From assembly GCA_035633215.1 (NCBI GenBank), contig DASQFI010000071.1, positions 101,255 through 165,254 on the forward strand: 64,000 nt of DNA, given 5' to 3'. The first letter of the stretch is position 1. Each line of letters opens with the position of its first letter. Source of the DNA: DASQFI01 sp035633215 (GTDB lineage Bacteria; Acidobacteriota; Vicinamibacteria; Vicinamibacterales; SCN-69-37). A program made the position numbers and the translations under genes. The notes below the pieces were generated by a model, which saw only the letters and a program-made list of their open reading frames with translations, was not told the origin of the DNA and searched no databases. Positions 1 to 8,151 of the stretch are shown here, piece by piece.

Positions 1-5
1 CCGAA

Positions 6-117
6 GAGCCCGGGAGGTTGGAAACCAAAGAGCCCGGGGGGTTGGAAGTCGAGTGGTTCCAGAACCTCGAAGCCCGGAAGTCCGGGAGGCTGGAAGCCCG
101 GCGGTCCGGGTCGCCCG
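6..117. repeat. imperfect tandem array with exact 8-nt period
   Basis: Fourteen consecutive octamers can be laid out without a gap from 6 to 117: GAGCCCGG, GAGGTTGG, AAACCAAA, GAGCCCGG, GGGGTTGG, AAGTCGAG, TGGTTCCA, GAACCTCG, AAGCCCGG, AAGTCCGG, GAGGCTGG, AAGCCCGG, CGGTCCGG, GTCGCCCG. The centre (GGTTCCAGAACC, 55-66) is self-complementary. It lies directly upstream of the Dabb gene and is the same kind of array seen at many other junctions in this window. No gene is seen in 1-200. Confidence 0.75.
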
Positions 118-200
118 AGAGGTGCGGGCAGACCCACTGGAACGGGCGAGAACCGGGCCCGCTCCCGAGGTCCCGGACCGCGCGGACCGAAACGCGATCG

Positions 201-554
201 ATGATCGCGCACATCGTTCTCTTCACCCCGAAACCGAACATCAGTCGCGACCTGCTTCTAGCATGTGCCCAACTCCTGGAGCGGTTGGCGCGGGAAGTTC
301 CGGGCGTTGTCCGCGCATCGGTTGGACGATCGGTTGCAGTCGATCCTGGCTATCCGAGGCCTCTTGGTGAAAAGACCTATCAAAATGCCTGTGTCATCGA
401 GTTCGACGACAAGCCGAGCCTGTTGGCGTATCTGACCCACCCGTTGCATCGAGAACTGGGTCGTTTGTTCTGGGAGCTCTGCGAGTCCGCTGTCGTTCTG
501 GAGAGCGAGATGGTGGACGCGAAAACAGAATCGCTCGTGCGGTTTCTGGTTTAA
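201..554 (+). CDS. Dabb (stress-responsive A/B barrel) domain protein
   Basis: A 117-residue protein beginning MIAHIVLFTPKP, the characteristic first beta-strand of Dabb ferredoxin-like barrels, followed by a helix, a VVRASVG strand and the NACVIEFDDKPSLLAYLTHP segment typical of the family. These small dimeric barrels occur in stress proteins, polyketide cyclases and unassigned proteins, so the substrate is unknown. The frame stays open upstream to an ATG at 18, but that part is encoded by the octamer array and looks unlike protein, so the ATG at 201 is preferred. It stands alone, convergent with dusB. Confidence 0.75.
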   Translation: MIAHIVLFTPKPNISRDLLLACAQLLERLAREVPGVVRASVGRSVAVDPGYPRPLGEKTYQNACVIEFDDKPSLLAYLTHPLHRELGRLFWELCESAVVLESEMVDAKTESLVRFLV

Positions 555-598
555 GACCTAAAATGACAATAGTGGCGGCGGATTCTGAAACCGATGGC

Positions 599-1648
599 CT
601 ACGAGACTGTCGCCGGCGCGAGAAAGAAGTTCTCTATCAAGGATCGCAACTCAGGAACCGACTGAGCCGAGTTGATTGCGACCCGGAGCTGCGACCCGCC
701 TTCCAGCCCCTTCGTGTACCACGATCCCAGGGCGCGAAGCTTGTTGATGACCCAGCGCTCCCGGCCCCGCGCGATGGGAACCGCGTCGCTGGGCTGCTGC
801 CCCGGTGCCGTGTGCCGAAACCCTGCATCCTCGCCAACACGCTCGCGAAGAAGCAGATCCATGTAGTCCAGCAAGAACTGCCCGCGCTCGAACGGTGAAA
901 CTTCACCCGGCGTACGACCGGCAAGCGCCTGGGCGGCCTGGTTGAAGATCCATGGATTTCGAAGCGCGCCGCGGCCGACCAGCACGCCACTCGCGCCAGA
1001 CTCGCGGAGGCGGCTGACGATTTGTGTCGGCTCGACGCAGTCGCCTGAGCCAAACACCGGGATCCGCAGGGCTTTGGCAACGCGGCCGATCAGTTTCCAG
1101 TCCGACTCGCCTGTGTACGACTGCGCCGCCGTGCGGCCGTGAACGGCCACCGCCGCGGCGCCGGCGTCCTCGACCATCCGCGCCAGGTCCGGCGCGTTGA
1201 TCGCATGCTCGTTCCAGCCCGCCCGCATCTTCACCGTCACCGGAATTCTGACCGCGCTCGCCATTGCGCGCACGACTTCAGCGGCATGCTCCGGTTCGCG
1301 CATCAGGCTGCAGCCGGCGTTGTGCTTCGCGATCTTCGGCACCGGGCAGCCCATGTTGATGTCGACGATATCGGCGCCCATGCCCTCGACGATCTGGGCG
1401 GCATCGGCCATCACTTTGGGATCGCCGCCGAAGATTTGAATCGAAACCGGCCGCTCGGCTTCGGTGTACTCCGCGTACTCGAGCGTGCGGTCGATCCCGC
1501 GCACGAGGCCCTCCGAGCTCACCATCTCGGTGACGACGAGCCCGCAGCCGCCCATGCCTTTCACGAGCCGGCGGAAGGCCGTGTCCGTCATGCCGGCCAT
1601 CGGAGCCAGCGCGACGGGATGGTCGAGAGTAAGGGAGGCGATTTTCAT
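599..1648 (-). CDS. dusB: tRNA-dihydrouridine synthase B
   Basis: FMN- and NADPH-dependent reduction of uridines in the tRNA D-loop. The 349 residues start MKIASLTLDHPVALAPMAGM, the FMN-binding TIM-barrel opening of Dus enzymes. NMGCPVPKIAKHNAGC (around residue 100) carries the catalytic Cys, VKMRAGW and AVHGRTAAQSYTG are the phosphate/FMN segments, and GVLVGRGALRNPWIF is the late barrel signature. The DusB rather than DusA/C assignment rests on overall pattern. It is the last gene of a leftward mfd-surA-dusB run; the 57-bp spacer to surA contains a REP-type repeat. Confidence 0.93.
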   Translation of the reverse strand: MKIASLTLDHPVALAPMAGMTDTAFRRLVKGMGGCGLVVTEMVSSEGLVRGIDRTLEYAEYTEAERPVSIQIFGGDPKVMADAAQIVEGMGADIVDINMGCPVPKIAKHNAGCSLMREPEHAAEVVRAMASAVRIPVTVKMRAGWNEHAINAPDLARMVEDAGAAAVAVHGRTAAQSYTGESDWKLIGRVAKALRIPVFGSGDCVEPTQIVSRLRESGASGVLVGRGALRNPWIFNQAAQALAGRTPGEVSPFERGQFLLDYMDLLLRERVGEDAGFRHTAPGQQPSDAVPIARGRERWVINKLRALGSWYTKGLEGGSQLRVAINSAQSVPELRSLIENFFLAPATVS

Positions 1649-1662
1649 TGGTGACGACGGAC

Positions 1663-1709
1663 GTAGGGGCGGGCTTCAGCCCGCCTGTCAGGCCGGCTGA
1701 AGCCCCTAC
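1663..1709. repeat. REP-type palindrome, GTAGGGGC family, copy 1
   Basis: The 47-bp segment begins GTAGGGGCGGGCTTCAGCCC and ends GGCTGAAGCCCCTAC, with complementary ends and an internal palindrome. A close relative lies at 12943-12991 and shorter relatives at 27591-27616 and 8132-8151. The CTAC at its right end contains the TAG stop of surA read on the minus strand. Confidence 0.85.
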
Positions 1710-2857
1710 ATTTGCCCGCTCTTGCCCCGTGTCAGCAGCGCCTTCTCGTACTGCTGTTTGTAGCCGTCGTCCTTCCACTCAATCAGCGCCTGCGCGCGCA
1801 GCTTTTCGATGTACTTCTTCATCTCGCCGCCGAGGCGCTCCTGGTAGATCTTCTGCGCGATGGCGTCGCGCACCTGGTCGAACGGCTCGACGGCCGCGGC
1901 CGCACGCGCGTCGACTTTGAAAATCCGATAGCCCGTCGGAAAACGAAGGGGCTCGGACACTTCACCGGGCTTGAGCTTGGCGAGCGCATCACGCACGACG
2001 GGCTGCATCTCGTCGATGACGACGGTGCCGACCAGTCCGCCGTTTGCCTTCGAACCGGCGTCAGAGACGTCTGCCGCCACCTTGACGAAGTCCTCGCCGG
2101 CAAGCACGCGGGCACGCGCTTTCACGATCTTGTCTTTTGCCTCTTCGTCGGCCGCGACGTTGACCGCCGGCTGGCCGGTCGAGTCGGTCTGCGCCGGCAC
2201 GTTGACGACCATCTCGCGCAGCACGAGCGTCGCGGGTTTCATGAACGCTTCCGGATGCTTCTCGTAGTACTGGCGCGTCTCTTCCTCGGTGAGACGCATG
2301 TTGTTCATGATCTCGGTCTGCTCGACGCCGCGCTGAAGGTAGGCGCGTTCGAAGTTCTGCCGGAGCTCGGCCAGTGTGAGGCCAGCCTGCACGAGCGCCT
2401 TCTTGAGTCCCTCATCGTCGAGGTTGTTCGCCTTCTTGACGTTTTCGAGCTGCTGCTTGAAATTCTCTTCCGTGAACCTGATGCCGAGCTCGCGTCCGCG
2501 TTGCACGAGCAGCAGCTCGTCCACGACCGCAACCAGCAGTGCGGGGGTCAACGCGTTGATCTTCTCGGCCAGCTTCGCGTCGTCCTGAAAGGCCTTCGGG
2601 TCTTTGACGTCCTGGCTCTCGTCCCGCAGCGCCTCGACCTGCCGCTGCACGAGCTCGGTCTGCGTGAAGATCTCGCCGTTCACCTTCACGATGACTCGCT
2701 GAATGATGTTGCTGGGAACCGGCGGCTTGGGCTGGAGGGGGCTCGGCTGTGCGGGCGGGCCGGTCGGGTTCTGTGGCGGCGGCGTGCTCTGCGCAACCAC
2801 ACGCGCCGCGCCAGCCAGAACGAGCGCGGCCGAGAGACAGACTGCCAGGTTGTTCAT
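1706..2857 (-). CDS. SurA/PpiC-type periplasmic peptidyl-prolyl isomerase
   Basis: A 383-residue secreted chaperone/isomerase of the parvulin family, likely helping outer-membrane protein folding. The N-terminus MNNLAVCLSAALVLAGAARV is a signal peptide ending near AQS, followed by a Pro/Gln-rich linker, a SurA_N-like helical region (about 60-190) and a PpiC domain (about 200-330) with NGGLVGTV and LKPGEVSEPLRFPTGYRIFKV. The ATG at 2857 is preferred over one ten codons upstream because it starts directly on the signal peptide. It lies between mfd and dusB. The stop codon TAG is part of the repeat at 1663-1709, so the last residues may be altered from the ancestral end. Confidence 0.85.
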   Translation of the reverse strand: MNNLAVCLSAALVLAGAARVVAQSTPPPQNPTGPPAQPSPLQPKPPVPSNIIQRVIVKVNGEIFTQTELVQRQVEALRDESQDVKDPKAFQDDAKLAEKINALTPALLVAVVDELLLVQRGRELGIRFTEENFKQQLENVKKANNLDDEGLKKALVQAGLTLAELRQNFERAYLQRGVEQTEIMNNMRLTEEETRQYYEKHPEAFMKPATLVLREMVVNVPAQTDSTGQPAVNVAADEEAKDKIVKARARVLAGEDFVKVAADVSDAGSKANGGLVGTVVIDEMQPVVRDALAKLKPGEVSEPLRFPTGYRIFKVDARAAAAVEPFDQVRDAIAQKIYQERLGGEMKKYIEKLRAQALIEWKDDGYKQQYEKALLTRGKSGQM

Positions 2858-2906
2858 GAGCACACCCCACGGCCCCCACGGCCGCAACTGATACGAAACA
2901 AATATC

Positions 2907-5900
2907 TTAGCTTGCGATCGTCACCTGGCTCAACTGTTCGAGCACGGCGCCGACGCGGTCGAACAGGCCGCCCGGTTGCGAAGGATCCGGCGGCGCTTCC
3001 GCCAGGATGGCCTCCCGGGTGAAGCCTGGCACGACGTCACTCGTCGCCCTGGCGGTCCACCAGGACGTCGTCGAGCTCTCGCGCGGCGGCCCCGCCGGCG
3101 CGCGACGTCCTTTCGTCACGGTATCCGGCGCGGCTTCCACCGGCTTGTCGAGGTCAATCCGCAACACGCCAGGCGGCACGAGCGTCAAATCGCCGCGGCT
3201 CTGAATCAGCCGCGGCAGCCTGGCGGGCTCGACGCGGGCGTCCTGCCTGAACTTTAAGACAACAATCGCGCCTTCGCGGTCGACCCCTTCCAGGCCGATC
3301 CGGTCCGCCATGAGCCGGATCCGGGCATATTGCGCCAGATTTCGCACGGAAACCGGGGGAACCCCGTAGCGGTCCTGCAGCTCCTCGAGGACCGTCTGGA
3401 CCTCCTCGACACTCCGCGCGCTGGCCATCCGGCGGTACGCCGACAGCCGCTGGTTCATGTCGGGGATGTAGGTTTCGTCGATGCGCAGGTCGATCCGGAG
3501 GTTGACCGCGGCGCGCCGATCGTCCTCGATCTCCTCGCCCTTGAGCTCGCGGATCGTCTGTTCGAGCAGCTTCATGTACATGTCGAAGCCCACCGCTTCG
3601 ATGTGTCCGCTTTGCTCGCCGCCGAGGAGGTTGCCGGCGCCGCGAATCTCGAGGTCGAGCGCGGCGATGCGGAAGCCGCTGCCCAGATCGCTGAACTCGC
3701 GGATGGCGGCCAGGCGGCGGCGCGCGATCGGCGAGAGCGTCTGCTCGGCCGGAATGAGGAGGTACGCGTACGCGCGGCGGTCAGACCGCCCGACGCGGCC
3801 GCGCAGCTGATAGAGCTGCGCGAGCCCGTATCGATCCGCACGATTGACGACGATCGTGTTCGCGTTCGGAATGTCGAGGCCGTTCTCGACGATCGTCGTC
3901 GCCAGGAGGATGTCGTACCGGTGCGCGACGAAGTCCACCATCACGCGCTCGAGCTCGTCTTCGTTCAGCTGCCCGTGGGCGATCGCCAGCTTCGCGTCCG
4001 GCACGAGCCGCGTGACGAGGTTGCCCATCGAGTAGATGGACTCGACGCGGTTGTGGACGAAGTAGACCTGCCCGCCGCGCTCGAGCTCCGTGAGGATCGC
4101 GCGTGTGATCACCGCCGCGTCGAATCTGACGACCTGCGTCTGAATCGCCAGTCGATCGCGCGGCGGCGTCTCGATGACCGACATGTCGCGAATCCCGACG
4201 AGCGACATGTTGAGCGTGCGCGGGATTGGCGTCGCAGTCATCGTCAGGACGTCCACGCGTTTCCGGAGCTGTTTCAGCCGCTCCTTGTGCGCGACGCCGA
4301 ACCGCTGCTCCTCGTCCACGACGAGCAGACCGAGATCCCGGAACGCCACGTCCTTCGAGAGCAGCCGGTGCGTGCCGACGGTGATGTCGATCTGGCCGGA
4401 GCCGAGCTGGGTGACGAGATCCTTCTGTTCCTGCTTCGATCGGAAGCGGCTGATCAGCTCGATCCGGACGGGAAAGCCCGCGAAACGCTCGCGCAGCGTG
4501 CGGAGATGCTGGAAGGCCAGCACGGTGGTCGGCGCGAGAAACGCCACTTGCTTGCCGTCGATGACCGCCTTGAACGCCGCGCGCATTGCCACTTCGGTCT
4601 TGCCGTACCCGACGTCGCCGCAGAGCAGCCGGTCCATCGGCGTGGGCTGCTCCATGTCGCGCGTGATGTCGCTGATGGCCGACTGCTGATCCGGCGTCAG
4701 GTCGTACTCGAACGCGTCGTCGAATTCCTGCTGCCAGTGCGAGTTGGCCGAGAACGCATGTCCGGTGACCGCTTTCCGCGCGGCGTAGAGCTTGAGCAGT
4801 TCCTCGGCCATGTCGCGCATCGTTTTCCTGACGCGCGTCTTGGCCTTTTCCCAGGTGGTGCCGCCGAGCCTGTCGAGCGCCGGATTGGCCCCGCCCGTGT
4901 ACTTCTGCACGAGATCCAGCCGCTCGAGCGGAATGAACAGCTTGTCGTCGTCCGAATAGCGGAGCTCCATGAACTCCTGCTCGGTCGGTTTGCCGGTGGC
5001 CGGGTCAAGAGGACCGACCGAGAGGCGCTTGAGTCCGACAAACTTGCCCACGCCGTTGTCGATATGGACGACGAGATCGTTGAGCTTGAGATCGCGGAAG
5101 TCGGAGATGAACGTGCGCGCGGCTGAACGGCGCCGCTCGTGAACGCGTCGTTCCTCTTCGAACAGATCGGTCTCAGCGAAGATCAGCAGGCCGGCGTCGG
5201 CGAGGTGGAAGCCGCGCGAAAGCGAGCCGGTCGTGACCAGGACCGCGGCAAACTCGAGGTCGTCGTCCACCGACATCGCGCGGGCACGAACCTCGTAGTC
5301 GCCGAGCAGCTCGACGACCCGCTCGGCACGGCCGGGCGTGTCGGCGACGAACACGACGCGATCGCCGCGTTCGCGCGCCTTCTTGATCTCGTCCACCCAG
5401 TCGGCGATTCGACCGTGGTACTCGAGCGTCGGCAGGCACGCGACGTGGCTCGTGCCCGTCTGGCCCTCCTCGATCGCGAGTTGGGTGACGTGACGCGCCG
5501 AGCTCAGCCAGCCAGCGAGGTCGTCCCAGCCGGCGGCGAGCGTCTCGTAGTCCGGCACCTGGCGGCCGCGCGCCTCCATGTCGCTGGCGCTGCTTCGCCA
5601 TTGCTCTTCCAGTTTCCGGCCGCGATCGGCGACGTCGTCGGACTCGAACACGACGACGACCGCGCCGGCGGATCTCGCGTAATCGATGACGGTGGCACTC
5701 CGGTCAAGCTCTTGATCGTCGGGGACCCCTGCACCCCGACTAGCGCCCGTCGCTTGTGGGGGCCCCGACGCCCCACGCCGCTCCGGGCGCACCTCCTCTT
5801 GATCGTCGGGGACCCCAGCACCCCGACTAGCGCCCGTCGCTTGGGGGGACACCGACGCCCCACGCCGCTCCGAGCGCACCTCATCGTCGGAGCGCCATTC

Positions 5901-6614
5901 AATCAGCTCGCGCTGAGGACTGACGACGACGCGATCGAGGCCGGCGAGCGACCGTTGAGTGGCCGCGTCGTAGCGGCGCACCGATTCGACGATGTCGCCG
6001 ATGAACTCGAGTCGAATCGGCTGCGCATCGGCGGCAGGGTAGAAATCCACGACGCCGCCGCGGACGCAGAACTCCCCGTGCTCGTCGACCGGATCTTCCG
6101 GGGTGAACCCGGCCTCGGCCAGCCGCGCGCCCAGATCCTGGGGCGAGATCTCGAACCCGGGCGCGAGCGACAGGCCGGCCGCCCGAAGGCGATCAGGATG
6201 CGACACGCGCGGCAGCAAGGCTCGCGCGGAGGCGATGATGACCTTGGCGGTGCCGGTGGCCAGCCCGTGAAGCGCCCTCGCGCGCGCGGAGACGACCTCG
6301 AGGTGCGGTGCCAGGCCGCGATAAGGGTCGACTTCCTGCGACGGGAACGGCAGCACGACGCCCTCGGCATCGGCTCGCGAGAGCCCCTGCAGGCTCGTCA
6401 GAAAAAATCGGACGTCGCCGACCATCTGTTCGACGATCGCGTCGGTCGCGACGACCAGGAGCACCGGCGATTCCTGGGCGAGCACGGCGGCATGAAACGC
6501 GGCACCTGCCGGCGAGAGCCCGCTCAGCCGCATCGAGACGCGGCTGAGACCAGCCTTGATCGCGGCCGTTTTCAGGAGCGAACGAAATGCGAGGGAAGAA
6601 GCTGCGCCGATCAC
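2907..6614 (-). CDS. mfd: transcription-repair coupling factor Mfd
   Basis: A 1235-residue DNA translocase that removes RNA polymerase stalled at lesions and recruits UvrA. Visible are the UvrB-like N-terminal module, the RNA polymerase-interacting region (ELRYSDDDKLFIPLERLDLV), Walker A LLCGDVGYGKTEVAM, the DEEQ box VVDEEQRFGV, TMTATPIPRTL, the TRG segment and a C-terminal UvrA-release domain. Anomaly: residues about 244-301 are two tandem 29-residue peptides (GASxxPQATGASRGAGVPDD) encoded by two copies of a palindromic DNA repeat, within the otherwise normal N-terminal module. The reading frame is intact, so the protein probably tolerates the insert. First gene of the leftward mfd-surA-dusB run. 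Confidence 0.97.
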   Translation of the reverse strand: MIGAASSLAFRSLLKTAAIKAGLSRVSMRLSGLSPAGAAFHAAVLAQESPVLLVVATDAIVEQMVGDVRFFLTSLQGLSRADAEGVVLPFPSQEVDPYRGLAPHLEVVSARARALHGLATGTAKVIIASARALLPRVSHPDRLRAAGLSLAPGFEISPQDLGARLAEAGFTPEDPVDEHGEFCVRGGVVDFYPAADAQPIRLEFIGDIVESVRRYDAATQRSLAGLDRVVVSPQRELIEWRSDDEVRSERRGASVSPQATGASRGAGVPDDQEEVRPERRGASGPPQATGASRGAGVPDDQELDRSATVIDYARSAGAVVVVFESDDVADRGRKLEEQWRSSASDMEARGRQVPDYETLAAGWDDLAGWLSSARHVTQLAIEEGQTGTSHVACLPTLEYHGRIADWVDEIKKARERGDRVVFVADTPGRAERVVELLGDYEVRARAMSVDDDLEFAAVLVTTGSLSRGFHLADAGLLIFAETDLFEEERRVHERRRSAARTFISDFRDLKLNDLVVHIDNGVGKFVGLKRLSVGPLDPATGKPTEQEFMELRYSDDDKLFIPLERLDLVQKYTGGANPALDRLGGTTWEKAKTRVRKTMRDMAEELLKLYAARKAVTGHAFSANSHWQQEFDDAFEYDLTPDQQSAISDITRDMEQPTPMDRLLCGDVGYGKTEVAMRAAFKAVIDGKQVAFLAPTTVLAFQHLRTLRERFAGFPVRIELISRFRSKQEQKDLVTQLGSGQIDITVGTHRLLSKDVAFRDLGLLVVDEEQRFGVAHKERLKQLRKRVDVLTMTATPIPRTLNMSLVGIRDMSVIETPPRDRLAIQTQVVRFDAAVITRAILTELERGGQVYFVHNRVESIYSMGNLVTRLVPDAKLAIAHGQLNEDELERVMVDFVAHRYDILLATTIVENGLDIPNANTIVVNRADRYGLAQLYQLRGRVGRSDRRAYAYLLIPAEQTLSPIARRRLAAIREFSDLGSGFRIAALDLEIRGAGNLLGGEQSGHIEAVGFDMYMKLLEQTIRELKGEEIEDDRRAAVNLRIDLRIDETYIPDMNQRLSAYRRMASARSVEEVQTVLEELQDRYGVPPVSVRNLAQYARIRLMADRIGLEGVDREGAIVVLKFRQDARVEPARLPRLIQSRGDLTLVPPGVLRIDLDKPVEAAPDTVTKGRRAPAGPPRESSTTSWWTARATSDVVPGFTREAILAEAPPDPSQPGGLFDRVGAVLEQLSQVTIAS
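5711..5884. repeat. two tandem 87-bp palindromic elements inside mfd
   Basis: Unit A is 5711-5797 and unit B 5798-5884. They are nearly identical and contain GTCGGGGACCCC, TAGCGCCCGTCGCTT and CACGCCGCTCC blocks. Both are translated in the mfd frame. Homologous elements lie at 16113-16192 (atpF), 49319-49440 (glmU), 19466-19560 and 18487-18575. Length is a multiple of three, so the frame is maintained. Confidence 0.9.
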
Positions 6615-6639
6615 GCTGTTGCTCTCATGCTAGCGTAAA

Positions 6640-6692
6640 GACCTCGGGGTTCTTTTTTGATTGCGCTCTTCCGCAAAAAGAACCCCGAGGTC
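6640..6692. repeat. GACCTCGG hairpin, copy 1
   Basis: Arms GACCTCGGGGTTCTTTTT (6640-6657) and AAAAAGAACCCCGAGGTC (6675-6692) are perfectly complementary around a 17-nt loop. It sits between the divergent mfd and flavoprotein starts, where a terminator is not expected. Other copies are at 7614, 17355 and 53966. Confidence 0.9.
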
Positions 6693-6701
6693 GTTTCTTT
6701 T

Positions 6702-7604
6702 ATGGACGCGGACGTCATCATCGTCGGCGCAGGGCCGGCCGGTCTGAGCGCGGCGCTGGTTCTCGGCCGCGCGTGCCGCCAGGTCCTGGTCTTCGACGAC
6801 GGGAAGCCGCGCAACTACGCGGCGCGCGCGCTTCATGGGTTCCTTTCCCGCGACGGCATCGACCCCTTCGAACTGCGACGGATCGGTCTCGAGGAACTGC
6901 GACGGTACGACACGGTTCGCGTCGAGGACGCGGAAGTCACACACGCGGCGCGCCAACCGGACGGGGCGTTTCAGGTGACCCTTGGCGACGGGCGACAGTT
7001 CGAAGCGCGGCGCCTCCTGCTCGCCACGGGCGTGATGGACAACCTGCCGAATGTGCCGGGCCTGCCAGAGATGTACGGACGGAGCGTCTTTCACTGTCCG
7101 TACTGCGACGGCTGGGAGCTGCGCGGCCAGCCGCTCGCCGTGTACGGCTGCAACAAGCGCGGGTACGGCCTCTCCGTCGAGCTGCTGGGCTGGAGCGGCG
7201 ACGTCGTGCTCTGCAGCGACGGATCCTGCGAGCTCGACCACGGCGAGCTCGACACGCTCAAGCGCAACGGCATTCCAGTGCGCGAGGAACGCATCGCGCG
7301 CCTCGAAGGCCAGGACGGCGTCCTCGAGCGGATCGTGTTCGAAAACGGCGAGGTGCTGCCGCGCCGTGCGCTGTTTTTCACCACTGGCCAGACGCAGGCG
7401 TCCCGGCTGGCCCAGCAGCTCGGGTGTCAATGCGACGAGAAGGGTACCGTGCGGACAGGCCAGTACGAAACGACGCACGTGCCGGGTTTGTACGTGGCCG
7501 GCGACGCGTCACACAATGTCCAGTGGGTGGTCGTCGCCGCCGCCGAAGGCGCCGAGGCCGCGTACGCGATCAGTCAGGATCTGATTAGGGCGTCAGTGAG
7601 ATGA
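6702..7604 (+). CDS. TrxR-like NAD(P)/FAD-dependent oxidoreductase
   Basis: A 300-residue flavoprotein of the thioredoxin-reductase-like fold. It has the FAD motif VIIVGAGPAG (6-14), the ATG-type strand LLLATGVMDNLP, a redox pair C132-P-Y-C135 in the context FHCPYCDGWE, and the C-terminal FAD motif GLYVAGDASHNVQWVVVAAAEG. The nucleotide loop after the redox motif (VYGCNKRGYG) departs from the canonical GxGxxA, so the electron donor is uncertain. The HCPYCDGWE subgroup is usually distinct from genuine TrxB. The ATG at 6702 is preferred; an upstream in-frame ATG at 6657 lies inside the hairpin. No thioredoxin gene is adjacent. Confidence 0.82.
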   Translation: MDADVIIVGAGPAGLSAALVLGRACRQVLVFDDGKPRNYAARALHGFLSRDGIDPFELRRIGLEELRRYDTVRVEDAEVTHAARQPDGAFQVTLGDGRQFEARRLLLATGVMDNLPNVPGLPEMYGRSVFHCPYCDGWELRGQPLAVYGCNKRGYGLSVELLGWSGDVVLCSDGSCELDHGELDTLKRNGIPVREERIARLEGQDGVLERIVFENGEVLPRRALFFTTGQTQASRLAQQLGCQCDEKGTVRTGQYETTHVPGLYVAGDASHNVQWVVVAAAEGAEAAYAISQDLIRASVR

Positions 7605-7613
7605 GCGAGAGAA

Positions 7614-7663
7614 GACCTCGGGGTTCTTTTCTGGAAGATCAACGCGAAAAGAAACCCGAGGTC
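7614..7663. repeat. GACCTCGG hairpin, copy 2
   Basis: Arms GACCTCGGGGTTCTTTT (7614-7630) and AAAAGAAACCCGAGGTC (7647-7663) pair with one mismatch around a 16-nt loop. It lies between the convergent flavoprotein and rfaE2 ends, so a bidirectional terminator role is possible here. Its last bases overlap the rfaE2 stop codon (7662-7664). Confidence 0.88.
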
Positions 7664-8123
7664 ATTTCATCTTTTCCAGCAGCGCCGACGTCGACCACCC
7701 CTCCTCAATCGGCATCCTGACGACGCGTCCGCCGCGCGATTCGACCGTGTCGCGGCCGACGATTGCCTTCTCGCCCCAATCGGCGCCTTTCACGAGCACG
7801 TCTGGCTGCACAAGGCGGATGATCTCGGCGGGTGTGTCCTCGTCGAAGATCGCGACGGCATCGACGAACGTGAGCGCCGAGAGAACCTCGGCTCGTTCGT
7901 GCTCGGGGGTGATGGGACGCGAGGGGCCTTTGATCGCCCGCACGGAGCGATCCGAGTTGAGGCCGACGATCAACACGTCGCCTTCGGCGCGCGCGGCGCG
8001 CAGGTACCGGATGTGGCCCGGGTGCAGCAGGTCGAACACGCCGTTGGTGAACACGACGCGCCGCCCGGCGCGGCGTGCGCGTTCGGCGAAGTCGGCGGCC
8101 TCGACGGGGGGCAGGATGGGCAT
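7662..8123 (-). CDS. rfaE2: D-glycero-beta-D-manno-heptose 1-phosphate adenylyltransferase
   Basis: Transfers AMP to heptose 1-phosphate for ADP-heptose, the precursor of LPS inner core. The 153 residues match the stand-alone cytidylyltransferase-like domain of HldE: VVFTNGVFDLLHPGHIRYL with the HxGH nucleotide-binding motif, VGLNSDRSVRAIKGPSRP, and a C-terminal ST-S segment. The kinase half (RfaE1) is not in this window. It is transcribed leftward after wzm/wzt, consistent with an envelope polysaccharide locus. The stop codon falls in the GACCTCGG hairpin. Confidence 0.92.
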   Translation of the reverse strand: MPILPPVEAADFAERARRAGRRVVFTNGVFDLLHPGHIRYLRAARAEGDVLIVGLNSDRSVRAIKGPSRPITPEHERAEVLSALTFVDAVAIFDEDTPAEIIRLVQPDVLVKGADWGEKAIVGRDTVESRGGRVVRMPIEEGWSTSALLEKMK

Positions 8124-8131
8124 GTGTCGCC

Positions 8132-8151
8132 GGCCCTAAAGGGCCAGCCTA
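8132..8151. repeat. short REP-like palindrome at the wzt 3' end
   Basis: GGCCCTAAAGGGCC (8132-8145) is a perfect hairpin and is followed by AGCCTAC. Read on the minus strand this gives GTAGGCTGGCCCTTTAGGGC, resembling the GTAGGGGC-type REP family in having a terminal GTAG. The TAG in that terminus is the stop codon of wzt (8149-8151). Confidence 0.6.

Noticed and set aside
3330..5126. Long open frame on the plus strand opposite mfd (and similar long antisense frames opposite surA, atp genes, gyrB, gyrA, mnmG)
   Set aside because: High GC content removes stops on the opposite strand; the translations are Arg/His/Asp-rich without motifs and mirror real genes on the other strand.
6702..7604. 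Genuine thioredoxin reductase trxB
   Set aside because: The redox pair is CPYC in an FHCPYCDGWE context and the NADPH loop is degenerate; it is better described as a TrxR-like oxidoreductase.
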